Source: Flavobacterium sp.
Lineage (GTDB): Bacteria > Bacteroidota > Bacteroidia > Flavobacteriales > Flavobacteriaceae
Direction of reading: 5' to 3'
Assembly: GCA_024709705.1 (NCBI GenBank)
Contig: JANJWE010000265.1
Location: 1-7,507, forward strand
Length of the DNA: 7,507 nucleotides
Position 1 is the stretch's first letter. Each line of letters opens with the position of its first letter. The notes beneath the pieces are model-generated. The model was given only the letters and a program-made list of their open reading frames with translations. It had not been told where the DNA came from and ran no database searches. The position numbers were made by a program, and so were the translations under genes. This document shows positions 6,517 through 7,507 of the stretch, piece after piece.

Positions 6517-7257
6517 AAAAGCTAAAAAATGCACAAATGAACGTTGATCGGCTTTTTCATTATAAGCAGCCCCTTTTGAATTATCGTTTCCGGCTTTTTT
6601 ATTGGTAAAAGAGTGAACAGCTCCCGAATAATAAATCATTTGCCAATCGGCTTTAGAGTCTTTCATTTCTTGTTGAAAACCCAGAACTTCTTTTTCCGGT
6701 ACAAACGGATCATCGGCACCATGTAAAACCAAAACTTTTGCTTTTATTTCAGTAATATTTCTATCTTCAGCTTTCCCTAATCCACCATGAAAAGAAACAA
6801 CACCTTTTATATTCATGCCTGAACGAGCAGCCTCTAAAGCCCCTGTTCCTCCAAAACAATAGCCTATTACAACTATATTGTTTGGATTTGCTCCGTTTTG
6901 AATTAATTGATTCAAAGCCAATTGAATTCTTCGATGGTAATCTGTTACGTTGTTTTTATAAAATCCGGCTTGTTGGCCGGCTTCTTTGGTATTGGTAGGA
7001 TAATTTCCTTCCCCATAAATGTCGGCAATAAAAGTATGATAGCCCATATTGGCTAGATTTTGTCCCACTTCTTTTGAATGTTCATCAATTCCCATCCAAG
7101 CCGGAAGAATTAAAATTCCGGGTTTATTGGCTAACGCTTTGGTGGGAGAAACCATAAATCCATTCAGTTTTTGATTGCCATCTTGATAGGAAATTGCTTT
7201 GAGTTGCGCATGCAACGGAAGTGTGAATAATACGGTTAATAGAATGATTTTTTTCAT
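6499..7257 (-). CDS. Secreted dienelactone hydrolase family protein
   Basis: A 252-residue alpha/beta hydrolase of the dienelactone hydrolase (DLH) family. The start is placed at the ATG at 7257, because this gives a clean type I signal peptide (MKKIILLTVLFTLPLHA, then Gln) expected in the exported form. A longer reading from 7308 would add 17 unlikely residues ahead of it. The catalytic triad is visible: Cys134 in GYCFGG (nucleophile), Asp183 in HGADDPFVP, and His215 in AVHSF. LPAWMGIDEH (51-60) and the segment ADIYGEG (78-84) are also family features. Cys as nucleophile is classical for DLH rather than Ser esterases. The natural substrate is unknown; an export signal argues against chlorocatechol breakdown and for hydrolysis of some ester or lactone in the periplasm. 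It is divergent from a Crp/Fnr-type gene and may be cotranscribed with the peptidase downstream. Confidence 0.9.
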   Translation of the reverse strand: MKKIILLTVLFTLPLHAQLKAISYQDGNQKLNGFMVSPTKALANKPGILILPAWMGIDEHSKEVGQNLANMGYHTFIADIYGEGNYPTNTKEAGQQAGFYKNNVTDYHRRIQLALNQLIQNGANPNNIVVIGYCFGGTGALEAARSGMNIKGVVSFHGGLGKAEDRNITEIKAKVLVLHGADDPFVPEKEVLGFQQEMKDSKADWQMIYYSGAVHSFTNKKAGNDNSKGAAYNEKADQRSFVHFLAFLKEVL

Positions 7258-7271
7258 AATTTTTTTTTGTG

Positions 7272-7298
7272 ACAATTTACAAAAAACAAGTGTATCAA
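7272..7298 (-). promoter_or_regulatory. Weak candidate promoter of the DLH-family gene
   Basis: On the minus strand TTG (7298-7296) is followed after 16 bases by TAAATTGT (7279-7272), an imperfect TAnnTTTG with one T missing. It would start transcription about 8 bases before the ATG at 7257. It is the best candidate in this region but clearly below consensus. Confidence 0.25.
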
Positions 7299-7319
7299 TT
7301 CGTTTCAACTTTTAATTTT

Positions 7320-7335
7320 TGTAACTTTTGTTACA
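7320..7335. promoter_or_regulatory. Palindromic operator-like site TGTAAC-N4-GTTACA
   Basis: A perfect dyad with 6-base arms and a TTTT spacer, in the 173-base space between the divergent hydrolase and Crp/Fnr genes. Half-sites separated so that the two cores lie one helical turn apart are typical of Crp/Fnr-family operators, and some FNR-like regulators (HcpR type) are reported, from memory, to use GTAAC half-sites. Autoregulation by the adjacent Crp/Fnr protein is the simplest inference. I found no second copy of the full dyad in the window. Confidence 0.5.
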
Positions 7336-7409
7336 TAGTGAGGTTTTATGAATCTTTAATTTTATGAAATATTCTGAAATTCATTTTATATAAATTATAT
7401 TTACATAGT
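7331..7409 (+). repeat. Direct repeat TTACATAGT, two copies 70 bases apart
   Basis: The 9-mer TTACATAGT occurs at 7331-7339, overlapping the right arm of the dyad, and again at 7401-7409 just upstream of the Crp/Fnr start. A second 9-mer, TTTTATGAA, is repeated between them (7344-7352 and 7360-7368). The region is very AT-rich, so chance is possible, but the first copy coincides with an operator-like half-site. Confidence 0.4.
7396..7403 (+). promoter_or_regulatory. Weak candidate -7 element for the Crp/Fnr gene
   Basis: TATATTTA differs from TAnnTTTG in one base and would start transcription near 7410, about 20 bases before the ATG. No TTG lies at the right distance; CTG at 7374-7376 (19-base spacer) is the nearest. 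An activator-dependent promoter often has a poor -33, which would fit the upstream dyad. Confidence 0.25.
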
Positions 7410-7430
7410 TAACAAGTACTAGCAAGACGC

Positions 7431-7507
7431 ATGAAAGAATTATTACAGAAAACATATGGCTTTGTTTTTGAGGAAAAATTAATGGATGAAATTGCTTCTG
7501 TTTCCTT
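7431..7507 (+). CDS. Crp/Fnr family transcriptional regulator, 5' part only
   Basis: An open frame starts at ATG 7431 and runs off the window after 25 codons (MKELLQKTYGFVFEEKLMDE then IASVS). This N terminus closely resembles, from memory, flavobacterial Crp/Fnr-type regulators that begin MKELL-x-K-TYGF-x-FEE and continue into a cyclic-nucleotide-binding-like beta-roll and a C-terminal helix-turn-helix. None of the diagnostic domain lies inside the window, so the identification rests on the first 25 residues plus the operator-like dyad upstream. It is transcribed away from the hydrolase gene. If correct, it is a cytoplasmic DNA-binding sensor. Confidence 0.65.
   Translation, partial: MKELLQKTYGFVFEEKLMDEIASVS

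Noticed and set aside
7258..7308. A 17-residue N-terminal extension of the hydrolase starting at 7308
   Set aside because: It would bury a perfect signal peptide start (MKKIILLTVL) behind a charged, non-conserved stretch and overlap the candidate promoter; the ATG at 7257 is far more likely.
6493..7413. GTTAAC hexamers at 6493-6498 and 7408-7413 as a shared regulatory site
   Set aside because: A self-complementary AT-rich hexamer is expected by chance, and the first copy is already part of a promoter element.

Overview
The window looks like ordinary chromosomal DNA of a member of the Bacteroidota, most likely the class Flavobacteriia. The sequence is AT-rich. Genes mostly lack Shine-Dalgarno sequences. 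Several intergenic regions carry the lineage's TTG / TAnnTTTG promoter pattern, and the gene families (bacillithiol deacetylase BshB1, Crp/Fnr protein of the flavobacterial type, lipid-anchored M28 peptidase) fit that group. No transposase, integrase, phage gene, CRISPR array or defence module is visible.

Layout. 53-1612 (minus) encodes a large lipoprotein with an N-terminal Ig-like region and a right-handed beta-helix. Across a short divergent promoter region lies a tight plus-strand cluster, 1747-3929: a hotdog thioesterase very like DHNA-CoA hydrolase (menI), an isochorismate synthase (menF) and the bacillithiol deacetylase bshB1, with gaps of 4 and 10 bp. The first two are steps of menaquinone synthesis; the third belongs to low-molecular-weight thiol synthesis. 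A tRNA-His(GTG) with two good candidate promoters and a strong terminator follows (3946-4147), then a small two-repeat YegP/DUF1508 protein (4243-4575) that ends in a terminator shared with the convergent gene.

From 4629 to 7257 three genes lie on the minus strand. In transcription order they are a secreted dienelactone-hydrolase-family protein, an M28 zinc peptidase lipoprotein with its own promoter, and, after a clear terminator, a TSUP (TauE/SafE) membrane permease. At the right edge, diverging from the hydrolase gene, the first 25 codons of a Crp/Fnr-family regulator are present. The intergenic space between them holds a perfect TGTAAC-N4-GTTACA dyad and a repeated 9-mer, the most interesting regulatory signal here.

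I did not find evidence for an undescribed multi-gene system. The observations worth checking are the dyad next to the Crp/Fnr gene, the joining of menaquinone and bacillithiol genes, the double promoter and acceptor-stem U-U mismatch of tRNA-His, and small dyads in front of the DUF1508 gene. The first 52 bases are AT-rich and hold nothing I can name.
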